61,284 nucleotides of DNA, taken from NCBI RefSeq assembly GCF_000298215.1, contig NZ_BAHD01000010.1:1-61284 (forward strand). Reading direction: 5' to 3'. A model generated the notes under the pieces. It saw only the letters and a program-made list of their open reading frames with translations, was not told the DNA's origin and made no database searches. Source of the stretch: Kineosphaera limosa NBRC 100340. GTDB taxonomy: Bacteria > Actinomycetota > Actinomycetes > Actinomycetales > Dermatophilaceae. Positions within the stretch are counted from its first letter, which is position 1. The number at the start of each line of letters is the position of its first letter. The translations under genes were made by a program, and so were the position numbers. This document shows positions 44,773 through 53,036 of this stretch, one piece after another.

Positions 44773-45603
44773 ATGTCCTCGCCGATGCTCAGCGCGCCGA
44801 TCTCCCAAGCCCTGCGGGGACGAACGGAGTCGACCGCTCGCCGTCTGCTGGCGGGGGCGGGGCGGGCCTCCTTCACCGCTTACCGCCATGACGCGCAGCG
44901 CGCGGTCGACGTCCCGGCGCACGGGTTGACCTCGACCGGAGAGTTGGTCGTGGCGCACCGCGGTGCCGCCCTGCCGTGCGAGCCGACAGCCCCGACCCAG
45001 GTGCGCCTGGACATCCGACGGGAGGCCACAGAGGCCCGGGTGCGCATCGTGGCCGCCACCGCGCACGCCCTGGGCAGCATCGAGTGGTTGTCCGCCCAGG
45101 CGCTCGATCGCGCCGTGGCGGAAGGCCGGCTGCCCCCGACGGTTGCGCTGGTGGCCCAAGCGCCGGACGCGCTGGTCGGCGTGGTGACGTGTGATCGAGT
45201 TCTGGTGCACGATGCCGCGGGGGTGACGCCCCTGGCCTTCGCCGACCTGGCGCGGGTTAGGCGCGGTCGGCCGGCGCTGGCGCCCTTTCCGAGCGCCGAC
45301 CAAGAGTTCGAGGTTGCGGAACTTGCTGCCGCGCTGCCCGAATCGGATGTGTACGAGCTTTATGCGGGGGTCAGCAGCGGTCGTCTTGCGGGCAGCGTGC
45401 TCAGCCAGACACCGATCGCGCCGAGCTGCCGCGCCACGCTCGGGCGCATCTACTGGGTGGACATCGATGGTGTGGGCGTCACCTTGATGCACGTCGGGGC
45501 GGGGGCCACGACCGTGGTGTTCGCACCTTTCGCGCAGCCTGCTCGCGATCTGGCGCAGTTGTCCGCGCGCCTGACGGGGCTGCTGCACCGGGCTCGGTCC
45601 TGA
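44773..45603 (+). CDS. iron-box-controlled protein of unknown function
   Basis: A 276-aa cytoplasmic protein with no signal peptide or membrane segment, mostly alpha/beta in appearance. Its two halves each resemble short barrel-like domains (RASFTAYRHDAQRAVDVPAHG; RATLGRIYWVDIDGVGVTLMHV), distantly recalling DUF2470 or flavin-reductase-like proteins found with iron genes. This assignment is weak. AAAGGAG 5 bp before the ATG gives the start. The upstream IdeR-type box points to a role in iron limitation, perhaps heme or siderophore handling. A strong hairpin follows. Confidence 0.7.
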   Translation: MSSPMLSAPISQALRGRTESTARRLLAGAGRASFTAYRHDAQRAVDVPAHGLTSTGELVVAHRGAALPCEPTAPTQVRLDIRREATEARVRIVAATAHALGSIEWLSAQALDRAVAEGRLPPTVALVAQAPDALVGVVTCDRVLVHDAAGVTPLAFADLARVRRGRPALAPFPSADQEFEVAELAAALPESDVYELYAGVSSGRLAGSVLSQTPIAPSCRATLGRIYWVDIDGVGVTLMHVGAGATTVVFAPFAQPARDLAQLSARLTGLLHRARS

Positions 45604-45637
45604 CGCGCCAACCGCGTATCTGACAACAGGATCGAGA

Positions 45638-45675
45638 GCGCGCGTGGTCCCCTATCGGCAGGGGGCCACGCGCGC
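45638..45675. terminator. bidirectional terminator hairpin
   Basis: 45638-45653 pairs with 45660-45675 over 16 bp with one G-T wobble and loop ATCGGC. It lies between the convergent iron-box gene and DUF1540 gene. No U-run follows. Confidence 0.85.
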
Positions 45676-45707
45676 GTCGCTTCGGCCGGCTCAGCGGCCC
45701 ACGGAGT

Positions 45708-45989
45708 TCAGCTGGCTTCGTACAGCTCGCAGGCGGCGTTGTCGCCGCCGACGGTGATCGCCTCGGCGGTGCACATAAGGTCGTTGTTGTGGCGGCACTC
45801 CAGGCGCTGGCAGGCGCCGACGTGGCTGTCCGCAGTGGGCAAGCCACCGCGTGCGTCGAGAGCGACGAAGGTGCCGCAGGAGGCCGCGCCGGAGGCTCCG
45901 CCGACCGTGATGGCGAACGCGGTGCAGCCGTCGGTGTTGTAGGAGCAAGCGGTGGTCGAGCAGGACGTGACGGTAGCAAGGGCAGGCAT
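45708..45989 (-). CDS. DUF1540-type cysteine-rich small protein
   Basis: A 93-aa protein made of two similar modules: VTSCSTTACSYNTDGCTAFAITV and GACQRLECRHNNDLMCTAEAITV share the pattern C-x3/4-C-x2-N-x4-C-x-A of DUF1540, each followed by an isolated Cys (SCGTF, ACELY). Eight cysteines in such spacing suggest zinc or another thiophilic metal as ligand; the function of the family is not known. AAAGGAA before ATG 45989 is a good RBS. There is no export signal. Confidence 0.85.
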   Translation of the reverse strand: MPALATVTSCSTTACSYNTDGCTAFAITVGGASGAASCGTFVALDARGGLPTADSHVGACQRLECRHNNDLMCTAEAITVGGDNAACELYEAS

Positions 45990-46157
45990 GCCGATTCCTT
46001 TACGAAGAGTTCGTCTATGCCGCGTATCTGACGCCCTTGACGTTAGCTGTCCTGGTGACGGCCCGCAAGCAAGGTGAGGCTGCCCTGACCTGCGGAAATA
46101 CCCTCGTGAGGCCTCTCCGTCCGCGGTCGTTGATCGCCGCTGATCGGCACTCCTGCG

Positions 46158-46904
46158 TCAGCAGAACCGGGGCAGATGGTGGGCAAGCTGCTTCTTCCAC
46201 CACGGCCAGTCGTGGGCCACGTCATGGCCCCAGACATCGAGCTCGTGCGGGATGCCCTTGTCCGCCAGGAGGCCGGCCATGCGGTGCGTCGAGGGCAGGG
46301 CCCCGGTGGGATGGGTTTCCCAGGCGCCCTGGCCGACGACGAGCACCGGATACGCCCGGGAGCGCAGCCAGTCCAGGTGGGGGCCGCCCAGCCCGGTCAC
46401 GTAGTCGGTCGGGTTGGTGAAGTAGGCGGCGTCGCCGCGCTCGCCCCAGGCGCTCCACGTGGAGGGGTCGTAGTTGCCGGAGAAGCACAGGGCCACCGGG
46501 AAGAGGTCTGCTCGGGTGAGGGTGAGGTGCAGGGCGTGGTAAGCCCCGAGGCTGGCCCCCGCGACGATCGCATCGGTCGTGCCGGGGGAGTCCTGCCCGA
46601 TCCACGCGGCGACCGGCCCGGTGATCCAGCGCTCGTAGTTGCCGTGGCGGTGGGCGCGTTCCTCCAGCGACAGCCAGCGGTCCGACCAGGTCTGCTCGTC
46701 GTAGGCGTCGACGCAGTACAGCTTGATCCGTCCGGCTGCCAGCAGCGGCTCGACGGCCTCGAGCATCCCGTTGTTCTCGAAGTCCCAGGCCCGGCCCGCC
46801 TCGCTGGGAAACCAGATGACCGGGCGGCCCCAGTGGCCGTAGCGGATGACGGCGCCGGAGCGGCCGAGGCCCGGAGCCTCGAGATCGACGTGCGTCCGGT
46901 TCAC
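46158..46904 (-). CDS. esterase family alpha/beta hydrolase
   Basis: A 248-aa protein similar to the esterase D / putative-esterase family. Nucleophile motif GASLGAYHA (G-x-S-x-G) lies near the middle; an Asp/Glu and the C-terminal His in GHDVAHDW complete a plausible triad. GTG 46904 follows AAAGGGG. Two TTTGTCGCA words 16 bp apart (46916-46924 and 46932-46940) lie in the upstream region and may be a binding site. The substrate is unknown. Confidence 0.85.
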   Translation of the reverse strand: MNRTHVDLEAPGLGRSGAVIRYGHWGRPVIWFPSEAGRAWDFENNGMLEAVEPLLAAGRIKLYCVDAYDEQTWSDRWLSLEERAHRHGNYERWITGPVAAWIGQDSPGTTDAIVAGASLGAYHALHLTLTRADLFPVALCFSGNYDPSTWSAWGERGDAAYFTNPTDYVTGLGGPHLDWLRSRAYPVLVVGQGAWETHPTGALPSTHRMAGLLADKGIPHELDVWGHDVAHDWPWWKKQLAHHLPRFC

Positions 46905-47035
46905 GAGGCGGCCCCTTTGTCGCAGTTGGCTTTTGTCGCAATGGTCTTGTGTGTCATCGCCACCGTGCGGGTCGGCGATCTGCCCAGCAGGTATACCAGC
47001 GCGGAGCGACCCACGGCCGCCGGGCGACCGGCGAG

Positions 47036-47530
47036 CTACAAAAGAGCCTTCATCGACTCCACCGCACCCTGCAGGTAGCGCGTGACGACCTGCGCCTCCT
47101 GCGGCGTCAGCGCGGCATCGAGGCGCCCCAACGCGGCGAACATGGGCATGAGGTGACCGACGACCTCGGCCCGCCCGGAGTCGGAGATGACGACCTCGGT
47201 GCGCCGCCGGTCGCTCTCGTGCTTGCGGCGGGTCGCGTGCCCGCGGGCCACCAGCCGGTCGACGATCTGGGTGCCCGCGGCGGTCGTCACGCCGAGTTGC
47301 TTGGCGAGCTCGGCCGGGCCGTACGGGCGCTCGGCGAGCCGCTCGAGCGCGTCGAGTTCGCTGTGCGACAGGCCCGCCCGGCGGGCGATGACCGGCCCCA
47401 CCTGGTTGCCGACGGTCATCACCTCGCGCAGCGCGGACAGGGTCGGCGTCTGTAGTTCGGCGCGAACCCAGGCGACTCCGGAGTCGGGCCCACCCGTGGG
47501 GTCACCCGGCTCCGGTTCTGGAGTTGCCAT
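47036..47530 (-). CDS. MarR-family transcriptional regulator
   Basis: A 164-aa winged-helix repressor. Helix-turn-helix at about residues 65-110 (LSHSELDALERLA, AELAKQLGVTTAAGTQIVDRL), wing with RKHESDRRRTEVVISDSG and a C-terminal dimer helix. It is divergent from the MMPL exporter gene across 90 bp that contain a palindromic AT-rich site, a usual arrangement for a repressor of a drug or lipid exporter. The ligand is unknown. Confidence 0.9.
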   Translation of the reverse strand: MATPEPEPGDPTGGPDSGVAWVRAELQTPTLSALREVMTVGNQVGPVIARRAGLSHSELDALERLAERPYGPAELAKQLGVTTAAGTQIVDRLVARGHATRRKHESDRRRTEVVISDSGRAEVVGHLMPMFAALGRLDAALTPQEAQVVTRYLQGAVESMKALL

Positions 47531-47552
47531 GTCCTCGCTCCCGTGGCTACTG

Positions 47553-47577
47553 TTAAGTGACTTAGTTAAGCAATTAA
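47553..47577. promoter_or_regulatory. probable MarR operator between marR and MMPL genes
   Basis: TAAGT-G-ACTTA (47554-47564) is a perfect palindrome, and TTAA-GCAA-TTAA follows at 47566-47577. The AT-rich stretch stands out in this GC-rich region and includes TAATGT (47575-47580), a possible -10 for the exporter. Confidence 0.6.
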
Positions 47578-47620
47578 TGTACCTGCTGGTTCCGGCTTCT
47601 ACATTCTCACGAGGATCACT

Positions 47621-49813
47621 GTGACCGCACTCGTCTCCGGCATGGTGCGCCGCCCCCGCGCGGCCATCGTCGCTGTCGTCTTCATCCTGCTGGGCCTGGG
47701 TGTCAGCGGCCTGGGCCCCATGACGTCCGCCGGGTCGCCGACCGCCGGACTACCCGATCGCGCCGACAGCACTCTGGTGGCTCAGAAACTCGCCGAGACC
47801 GACGACGGATCGGGTTCGGTCGCCGTTGCGCTGTGGACCGCCGACAACGGCGCGTTGACCCAGGCCCAGCTCGCCGACATCAACCGGCAGGCGCTGGCGC
47901 GCCTGTCCGCCGCGGGCAACGGGCCGCCGCCGGGGGCTGCAGCCCCCGAGGGCACGGCAGGCGCCCGCGGTGGCCCGGTCGAGGTGAGCGAGGACGGTAC
48001 GGCGGCGATCGCGCCGATCCCCGTGGCCGCCAGCGACTCCAGCGAGAACGCCGCGGCGGTCGAGCAGTTGCGCCAAGAGTTGCGGGCGGCCGCCCCCGAG
48101 GGCACCCAGATCGCCCTGACCGGCCCGGCTGCAGTGCGCGCCGATCTGGCCTCGGTCTTCGACGGCGCCGACGTGCAACTGCTGCTCGCCTCGGCCGCGG
48201 TCGTCGCGGTGCTGCTCATCGTCACCTATCGCTCACCGATCCTGTGGCTCGTGCCGCTCAGCCTCGTGGCGATCGCCGAGCGCACGGCGACGACCGTCGC
48301 CAGCCGCATCGTCGACGGCGTGGGCCTTGTCTGGGACGCGCAGGTCGGCGGCATCGTCTCGGTGCTGATCTTCGGTGCCGGCACCAACTACGGGCTCCTG
48401 CTCATCTCTCGATATCGCGACGAACTACGCACGACCGAGGACAAGTACGCGGCGATGCGCGCTGCGCTGCGGCGTGCGGGGGAGGCGATCTTCGCCTCCG
48501 GTTCGACCGTCATCATCGGTGTCATCGTGCTGATCGCGTCGCTGACTCCGGCGACCCGCGCCCTGGGCGTCGGCTCGGCCGTGGGCATCGTCGTCGCCAT
48601 GCTGTTCGCGCTCATCGTGCTGCCGACGACTCTCGTGCTCTTCGGCCGGCGCATCTTCTGGCCGCTGGTGCCCCAGGTGGCAGCCGACGGGGAGGCGGCC
48701 CAGGCCGCCGAGGCCTCGCTGTGGCGCACGGTCGGCAACGGTGTGGCCCGGCGCCCCGCGGCGGCGATCGCGGCCGTGCTCATCCTGCTCGCCGGCCTGG
48801 GGGTCGGCGCTACTCAGGTGCAGACCGGGCTCTCGACCCAGGAGCAGCTGCTCGATGCTCCGGAGGCGGTGACCGCGGGGAAGCGGCTCGCCCAGTCCTT
48901 CCCCGCCGGCGACGCCGACCCACTCATCGTCCTGGCGCCCGACGCGCAGGCGGCGATCGCAACAGCCCAGAACGTGCCCGGAGTCGTCTCCGCGCGCCCG
49001 GCCGGGGAGGTCGGTGACCTGGACCGCGTCGACGTCGTGTTGGCGGCGGCGCCGGGCAGCGACGCGGCCGAGCAGGGCGTCCACGATCTGCGGGCCGCCT
49101 ACGCCGACAGTGGCGCGCTGATCGGCGGCAACCAGGCCCAGGAGGTCGACAGTCAGGCCGCGCAGGTGCGCGACCGGTGGGTGCTCATGCCGGCGATTCT
49201 GCTGCTCGTGCTCGGCGGGCTGATGGTGATGCTGCGGGCCGTCGTCGCGCCGATCATCCTCATCGCCACGGTGCTGGCGACGTACGCGGCGGCCCTCGGC
49301 GCGGGCTGGTGGATCTTCACCGGGCCACTCGGATACTCCGCCCTCGACGGATCGGTGCCGCTTTACACGTTCCTGTTCCTCGTGGCCCTCGGCGTCGACT
49401 ACAACATCTTCCTCGTGACCCGGGCCGCCGAGGAGCGCGCCCGGCACGGCACGAAGCTGGGCATGTTGCGGGCGCTCGGCGCGACCGGAGGGGTCATCAC
49501 GAGCGCCGGAATCCTGCTGGCCTCGGTGTTCGCGGTGCTCGGCGTGCTGCCGCTCGTGGCGCTGGCGCAGATCGGCGTCATCATCGGCATCGGCGTGCTG
49601 CTGGACACCCTCATCGTGCGCACGATGCTCGTGCCGGCCATCGCCATCACGCTCGGCGACCGGTTCTGGTGGCCACGCAAGGCACCGGCGCCGGTGGGCG
49701 ACGCGGCGGATCGCGGTGGGATCGAGCGGAACGGGGACGCGTCGCCTCAGGGCGCGGCGCGGGCCAACAGGTCGACGAGCGTCGGGTCGAGTAAGTCGCG
49801 CCACGTCGTGTAG
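47621..49813 (+). CDS. MMPL-family RND exporter
   Basis: A 730-aa protein with two repeats of a large extracytoplasmic loop and a bundle of membrane helices, about 12 in all. The GTNYGLLLISRYRDEL and GVDYNIFLVTRAAEER segments, one per repeat, are the MMPL signature and contain the proton-relay Asp/Tyr region. Family members export lipids, drugs or siderophores. GTG 47621 follows GAGGATCACT. Its last 67 bp overlap, tail to tail, the 3' end of the esterase gene on the other strand. It is likely controlled by the divergent MarR protein. Confidence 0.92.
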   Translation: MTALVSGMVRRPRAAIVAVVFILLGLGVSGLGPMTSAGSPTAGLPDRADSTLVAQKLAETDDGSGSVAVALWTADNGALTQAQLADINRQALARLSAAGNGPPPGAAAPEGTAGARGGPVEVSEDGTAAIAPIPVAASDSSENAAAVEQLRQELRAAAPEGTQIALTGPAAVRADLASVFDGADVQLLLASAAVVAVLLIVTYRSPILWLVPLSLVAIAERTATTVASRIVDGVGLVWDAQVGGIVSVLIFGAGTNYGLLLISRYRDELRTTEDKYAAMRAALRRAGEAIFASGSTVIIGVIVLIASLTPATRALGVGSAVGIVVAMLFALIVLPTTLVLFGRRIFWPLVPQVAADGEAAQAAEASLWRTVGNGVARRPAAAIAAVLILLAGLGVGATQVQTGLSTQEQLLDAPEAVTAGKRLAQSFPAGDADPLIVLAPDAQAAIATAQNVPGVVSARPAGEVGDLDRVDVVLAAAPGSDAAEQGVHDLRAAYADSGALIGGNQAQEVDSQAAQVRDRWVLMPAILLLVLGGLMVMLRAVVAPIILIATVLATYAAALGAGWWIFTGPLGYSALDGSVPLYTFLFLVALGVDYNIFLVTRAAEERARHGTKLGMLRALGATGGVITSAGILLASVFAVLGVLPLVALAQIGVIIGIGVLLDTLIVRTMLVPAIAITLGDRFWWPRKAPAPVGDAADRGGIERNGDASPQGAARANRSTSVGSSKSRHVV

Positions 49814-50808
49814 CAGTGCCCGTCGCGCACGGTGTGCCACGTCGGCGGGCGCCAGGCGGTGAGCACCTGACGCATCGCCATGTTGTTGGCCAGGTTCTCT
49901 TCGGCCGTGCCGCAGACGATGGCGACCGGAGGCAGCTCGCGGACCGCCGCCGCATCCTCCCTGGTCTCGGCGACCTCGCGCACGAAGTCCGTGACCTGCG
50001 CGAACCGGGAGAAGTTGGCTTCTTGCGGGTCGAGCTTGGGCGTGAAGAACGAGGCGGAGGCCAGGAACAGCCCGCCGAAGGTGCCCGGGTGGCGCCAGTG
50101 CGCGTGCAGTGCGGCCAGTCCGCCCAGACTGGCGCCCAGCAGCACCGGCGACCCAGAGGTGGGGTGCGCCGCGGCGATCTCGGGCACGACCTGCGTGGCC
50201 AGGGCCGCGGCGTAGTCGTCGTTGGCTGCGTACCGCTCGTCGCGCGGGCCGGGGCGCAGCAGGGCCACCCTGGTCGGTGCCAGCCGCCGGTGGGCGATCG
50301 CGACGCCGACAGCGCGGGTCAGGCCGGCCAGCTCGTCGAACTCCGGCCCGTCGTGGGCCAGCAGCAGCGGTGCCTCTTCGTCGGCCGCCAACACCTCCGG
50401 CGACCAGACCTGCAGCTCCACCGGTCCGGCGTCGGTCTCCAGCGCGTAGTCGTGGCGCTGCGCGGCCACCGGCTCGTGCTCCAACCAGTGCGGGCGACGA
50501 TAACCCGGCAGCACCCGCTCCGACTTGTCGCCGAAGGCGCCCCCGACCGTCCGCTCGTTCTCGGGGTCCAGCACGTACTCCTCGCCGGCGTCGTCCTTGA
50601 GTCGCGCGACGAACTGATACTCGAGCCGGTCGATGGGCGGGGTCTCCAGGCGCAGGTGCCACACCCGGCCCTCGCGCGTGAAGTCGACCGGCGGGGGGTA
50701 GTGGCCGAGTTCGGCATCGGTCCACAGCCGCACCCCGGCGAAGCGCCGATCGGGGTCAGGCAACTCGAAGTCCAGGTGCAGCGGATCGTGCGTCCGATCG
50801 GAGGCCAT
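49747..50808 (-). CDS. enterochelin-esterase-like hydrolase
   Basis: A 353-aa protein: an N-terminal early-set/CBM48-like beta domain (about residues 10-110) and a C-terminal alpha/beta hydrolase with nucleophile motif GASLGGLAAL and terminal His in DGHCYTTWR, as in Fes/IroE esterases that open ferric-siderophore lactones. Members may also be general carboxylesterases. ATG 50808 begins only 12 bp after a perfect hairpin, with no RBS; TAGTGT 6 nt before the ATG may mean a leaderless transcript. The 3' end overlaps the MMPL gene by 67 bp. Confidence 0.85.
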   Translation of the reverse strand: MASDRTHDPLHLDFELPDPDRRFAGVRLWTDAELGHYPPPVDFTREGRVWHLRLETPPIDRLEYQFVARLKDDAGEEYVLDPENERTVGGAFGDKSERVLPGYRRPHWLEHEPVAAQRHDYALETDAGPVELQVWSPEVLAADEEAPLLLAHDGPEFDELAGLTRAVGVAIAHRRLAPTRVALLRPGPRDERYAANDDYAAALATQVVPEIAAAHPTSGSPVLLGASLGGLAALHAHWRHPGTFGGLFLASASFFTPKLDPQEANFSRFAQVTDFVREVAETREDAAAVRELPPVAIVCGTAEENLANNMAMRQVLTAWRPPTWHTVRDGHCYTTWRDLLDPTLVDLLARAAP

Positions 50809-50820
50809 GAGCGAACACTA

Positions 50821-50850
50821 AACGGCCGTCGCCTGCGGGCGACGGCCGTT
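50821..50850 (-). terminator. 13-bp hairpin after tpx, abutting the esterase start
   Basis: AACGGCCGTCGCC pairs perfectly with 50838-50850 across a 4-nt loop, followed on the minus strand by TTTAGTGTT. It should terminate tpx, yet its base lies only 12 bp before the next start codon. Confidence 0.85.
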
Positions 50851-50897
50851 CGGCAGGGTTGGTCTGCCGGTTTGTGTCCGCGATCTTTGTCGAGGGG

Positions 50898-51395
50898 TCA
50901 GGCCAGGGCCGCGACCGCCGCGTCGTAGTCCGGCTCCTGGCCGATCTCGGGCACGAGCTCGGTGTAGACGACCGTGCCTTCACCATCGAGCACGACCACC
51001 GAGCGGGCCAACAGGGCGGCCAGCGGGCCATCGGTCATCGTGACGCCGTAGTCCTCACCGAAGGAGCTGCGGAAGGCCGATGCGACGGTGACGTTGTCGA
51101 TGCCCTCGGCGCCACAGAAGCGGCTGAGCGCGAACGGCAGGTCCTTGCTGACGCACACGACCGACGTGTTGTCCAGGCTCGCGGCGAGCTCGTTGAACTT
51201 GCGGACGCTGGTGGCGCAGACGCCGGTGTCGACGCTGGGAAAGATGTTGAGGACGACGCGGCGGCCGGCCAGGGAGTCCGAGGTGACGGCCGACATGTCG
51301 GAGCCGACGAGGTCGATCGCGGGGGCGGTGGACCCGGCGGCGGGGAGCTCGCCGGAGGTCTGGACAGGGGTGCCCTTGAACGCAGTGGTTGCCAT
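50898..51395 (-). CDS. tpx: thiol peroxidase
   Basis: Atypical 2-Cys peroxiredoxin, 165 aa, reduces hydroperoxides with thioredoxin. Peroxidatic C60 sits in [19 protein letters not shown] and resolving C94 in SRFCGAEG, matching the E. coli Tpx pair. T57 and the following Arg region complete the active site. ATG 51395 starts MATTAFKG, with AGGCAGG upstream. It is divergent from the AtoE-like gene and followed by a strong hairpin. Confidence 0.96.
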   Translation of the reverse strand: MATTAFKGTPVQTSGELPAAGSTAPAIDLVGSDMSAVTSDSLAGRRVVLNIFPSVDTGVCATSVRKFNELAASLDNTSVVCVSKDLPFALSRFCGAEGIDNVTVASAFRSSFGEDYGVTMTDGPLAALLARSVVVLDGEGTVVYTELVPEIGQEPDYDAAVAALA

Positions 51396-51668
51396 GTGCA
51401 CCTGCCTATCACGGGGGCGGTCGGGTCGGTCAATGGCGTGGCTGCCAGGTGGGCAGGTGTCGAGCGATCGCACACCCATCTACGTGATCCGTCGACCCCA
51501 CTTCGGTCTGTCGCCGAAGACATCGGCCCGGCGTGACGTTATGGTCCTGGCGCCGCCTCACTGCGGGTGCGGCAGTGGCCGCGTCGGCACCCTTCCGCCA
51601 ATCCGGTTGGGCCTCAGCGCTCCACGTTCCACAAGCCCGCCTTGCCCCGTCACCAATGGAGGTGCCAC

Positions 51669-53030
51669 GTGCTCGCCACCTTGACCAGACCGCTGACCCG
51701 AGCGGTCGAGCGTTATCTACCCGGCTCGCTGGTCTTCGCCGTCGTCCTGACGTTCGTCGTGGCGCTCATGGCGCTGGCCTGGACCGACGCCGGACCCCTG
51801 CAGATCGTCACTGAGTGGGGCGACGGTCTGACCGGCCTGCTCGCGTTCATGACCCAGATGGCGCTCGTCCTCATGCTCGGGCACGTGTTGGCCAACACCC
51901 GCCCGGTGCGCCGGGTCCTCGACCGGCTCGCAGCGGTGCCGCGCTCCGCGCCGATGGCCTACGTCTTCGTCACGGTCTGCGCGGCCCTCGCGTCGCTGCT
52001 GAGCTGGGGGCTGGGCCTGGTCGTGGCCGCGTTGCTGTCCATCGAGGTGGCTCGGGCCTGCCGCGAGCGCGGCATCAAGGTGCACTATCCGCTGCTCGTG
52101 GCCGCCGGCTACTCGGGCTTCGCGGTCTGGCACATGGGCTACTCCGGCTCCGGGCCGCTGACCTCGGCGACGCCGGGCTCGTTCGTCGAGGAGCAGACCG
52201 GCTTCATCATCCCCGTCACCCAGACGATCTTCGCCTGGTGGAACCTGCTGGGCATCGTCGTGGCGATCGTCGTTATCGCCGCCACCGTGTGGGCGATCAG
52301 GCCGCGCTCGGGCGAGACGATCATCGAACTCCCCGAGGGTGCGCAGCTGTCCGAGGGTGGGGAGGCCGACCCAGCCGCCGGCGCCGGCGGGGAGCCCACC
52401 CCGGCCGACCGAGTCGACAACAGTCGCGCGATCACGCTGGTCATCGGAGTGGTCTTCGTCATCTACCTCGTGACGTACTTCGCGCAGAACGGGTTCGCGC
52501 TGACGCTCGACATCGTCAACTGGACCTTCCTGTGCCTCATCCTGCTGCTCGTCGGCTCGCCGCGGGAGCTGGCCGGGCTCGTCGCCAACGCCGCCCGCAA
52601 CGTCGGCGAGATCCTCCTGCAGTTCCCGCTGTACGCCGGCATCCTCGGCATGATGACCGGCACCGGTCTCGTCGCGGTCTTCAGCAACTTCTTCGTGCAG
52701 ATCGCCACCCCGGCGACCTTGGGCTTGTGGGCGTTCCTGGCCGGCGGCATCATCAACATCTTTGTGCCCTCTGGCGGCGGCCAGTTCGCCGTGCAGGCCC
52801 CGATCTTCCTCGACGCCGCCAAGCAGCTCGGCGTGGAGCCCGGCATCGTCGTCATGGGCATCGCCTACGGCGACCAGTGGACCAACCTCATCCAGCCCTT
52901 CTGGGCGCTGCCGCTGCTGGCCATCGCCAACCTGCGGGTGCGCGACGTCATGGGCTACACCTCGATCGTGCTCATCACCAGCGGTCTGGTGTTCGGCGGC
53001 ACGATGCTGCTGGCGGGCCTCACCTCCTAG
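51669..53030 (+). CDS. short-chain fatty acid transporter, AtoE family
   Basis: A 453-aa membrane protein with about 11-12 segments, similar to Ato[37 protein letters not shown] and, near the C-terminus, NIFVPSGGGQFAVQAPI are family motifs. A cytoplasmic acidic/Gly-rich loop lies at about residues 220-260. GGAGGT 5 bp before GTG 51669 fixes the start. It could import short-chain acids such as propionate or butyrate, which would suit the propionyl-CoA synthetase at 17 kb, although the two genes are far apart. Confidence 0.9.
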   Translation: MLATLTRPLTRAVERYLPGSLVFAVVLTFVVALMALAWTDAGPLQIVTEWGDGLTGLLAFMTQMALVLMLGHVLANTRPVRRVLDRLAAVPRSAPMAYVFVTVCAALASLLSWGLGLVVAALLSIEVARACRERGIKVHYPLLVAAGYSGFAVWHMGYSGSGPLTSATPGSFVEEQTGFIIPVTQTIFAWWNLLGIVVAIVVIAATVWAIRPRSGETIIELPEGAQLSEGGEADPAAGAGGEPTPADRVDNSRAITLVIGVVFVIYLVTYFAQNGFALTLDIVNWTFLCLILLLVGSPRELAGLVANAARNVGEILLQFPLYAGILGMMTGTGLVAVFSNFFVQIATPATLGLWAFLAGGIINIFVPSGGGQFAVQAPIFLDAAKQLGVEPGIVVMGIAYGDQWTNLIQPFWALPLLAIANLRVRDVMGYTSIVLITSGLVFGGTMLLAGLTS

Positions 53031-53036
53031 GGCGGC

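Larger units (their letters stand above)
45612..46032. repeat. 13-bp direct repeats flanking the DUF1540 gene
   Basis: CCGCGTATCTGAC occurs at 45612-45624 and again at 46020-46032 in the same orientation. The 395 bp between hold the convergent terminator and the DUF1540 gene. An exact match of this length so close is unlikely by chance, but no mobile gene is inside. Confidence 0.7.
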
